From Bacillota bacterium (GTDB taxonomy: Bacteria > Bacillota > Clostridia > Oscillospirales > Ruminococcaceae): a DNA stretch of 14,388 bases. The translations under genes were made by a program, and so were the position numbers. Shown piece by piece: positions 13,870 to 14,388 of the stretch. The stretch spans positions 1 through 14,388 of the forward strand of contig JAEWBS010000077.1 in the NCBI GenBank assembly GCA_023391005.1. The letters run 5' to 3'. Below the pieces are notes generated by a model that worked only from the letters and a program-made list of their open reading frames with translations, did not search any database and was not told the origin of the DNA. Position 1 is the stretch's first letter, and each line of letters begins with the position of its first letter.

Positions 13870-14388
13870 TTACTCGGCGCTTTCGGCAGCCTCTTCGGGC
13901 GCGTTCTCTTCGAGCAACGCCTTGATCGAAAGGCTGATTCTGTGACGCTCGAAATCGAGCTCGGTGATCTTGACTTCAACCTCTTGCCCAACCGACAGCA
14001 CATCGGAGGGCTTGCCGACGCGCTCACGCGCAATCTGGCTGATGTGAATCAGACCGTCGATGCCGGGGATCAGCTCGGCAAACGCACCAAAAGCGGTGAG
14101 AGAGACAATCTTGACCTTGGCGGCCTGACCGACGGCATAGTTCTTGGCCAGAATCGCCCAGGGGTTGTCCTCGTCCTTCTTGTAGCCAAGCGAAATCTTC
14201 TTCTTCTCGGCGTCGATGTCCTTGACATAAACGGTGATCTCGTCGCCGACCTTAACGACCTGAGAGGGATGCTTGATCTTGCCCCAGGACAGCTCGGAAA
14301 TGTGGATCATGCCGTCCACGCCGCCCAGATCGACAAACGCGCCGTAGTCGGTCAGCGACTTGACAACGCCGCTGTACTGCTTGCCGGC
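13870..14388 (-). CDS. S1 RNA-binding domain protein (ribosomal protein S1-like), 5' end outside window
   Basis: The C-terminal 172 residues of a protein with S1 RNA-binding repeats. The frame is open to the window edge, beyond the first internal start. One repeat is nearly complete (KQYSGVVKSLTDYGAFVDLG through DIDAEKKKISLGYK) and is followed by a full second repeat (QAAKVKIVSLTAFGAFAELI through ELDFERHRISLSIKALLEE). An acidic Ala/Glu-rich tail closes it. The pattern of consecutive S1 repeats with a DGMIHIS or DGLIHIS core is that of ribosomal protein S1, which helps mRNA bind the ribosome. In many Clostridia S1 is fused to IspH, which cannot be judged here. A strong terminator follows. Confidence 0.9.
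   Translation of the reverse strand, partial: AGKQYSGVVKSLTDYGAFVDLGGVDGMIHISELSWGKIKHPSQVVKVGDEITVYVKDIDAEKKKISLGYKKDEDNPWAILAKNYAVGQAAKVKIVSLTAFGAFAELIPGIDGLIHISQIARERVGKPSDVLSVGQEVEVKITELDFERHRISLSIKALLEENAPEEAAESAE

Overview
The window looks like a chromosomal segment of a low-motility-of-content, mid-GC Firmicute, most likely a Clostridia member of the Oscillospiraceae/Ruminococcaceae type. This rests on the strong AGGAGG-like ribosome binding sites, several well-supported TTG/GTG starts, and the gene families present: an RsgI-type anti-sigma factor, DHHW and DUF4358 proteins, an orphan PTS IIC-like permease, DUF378 and an S1-domain protein. I see no phage, transposon, CRISPR array, rRNA or tRNA. 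Taxonomy is inference from gene content only.

Left part (1-6015), all genes on the minus strand. Reading in transcription order, rmuC, an HD-domain phosphohydrolase and a YbaK-type deacylase form a tight operon (ATGA overlap, then a 4-base gap). A cyclophilin-type peptidyl-prolyl isomerase follows, closed by a strong hairpin terminator. Next comes an orphan PTS IIC-family membrane protein with its own good promoter and a palindromic, operator-like site at the predicted transcription start. Then come an unrecognised 170-residue protein with its own promoter and leader hairpin, and a NagD-type HAD phosphatase.

Middle (6016-8645). A patatin-like lipase (plus) diverges from rmuC and ends in a good terminator. 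A small DUF378 membrane protein (minus) diverges from a membrane-anchored D-Ala-D-Ala carboxypeptidase (plus). A perfect bidirectional terminator separates the carboxypeptidase from the next minus-strand cluster.

Right part (8646-14388), all on the minus strand. In transcription order: the C-terminal end of an S1-domain protein with a palindromic terminator; an ECF-type sigma factor overlapping its RsgI/PADR1-type anti-sigma factor, which carries a very long disordered extracytoplasmic tail; a DUF4358 lipoprotein; and an AlgI-like MBOAT acyltransferase with its DHHW (AlgJ/AlgX-like) partner. Together with the carboxypeptidase this gives a cell-envelope theme: surface stress sensing, probable O-acetylation of a wall or exported glycan, and peptidoglycan trimming.

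The most unusual structures are non-coding. The algI leader contains an intrinsic terminator placed right before the ribosome binding site, with a competing upstream hairpin that shares its 5' arm. A palindromic site lies at the start of the PTS-like transcript. ECF-like promoter motifs precede both the sigma gene and the DUF4358 gene.
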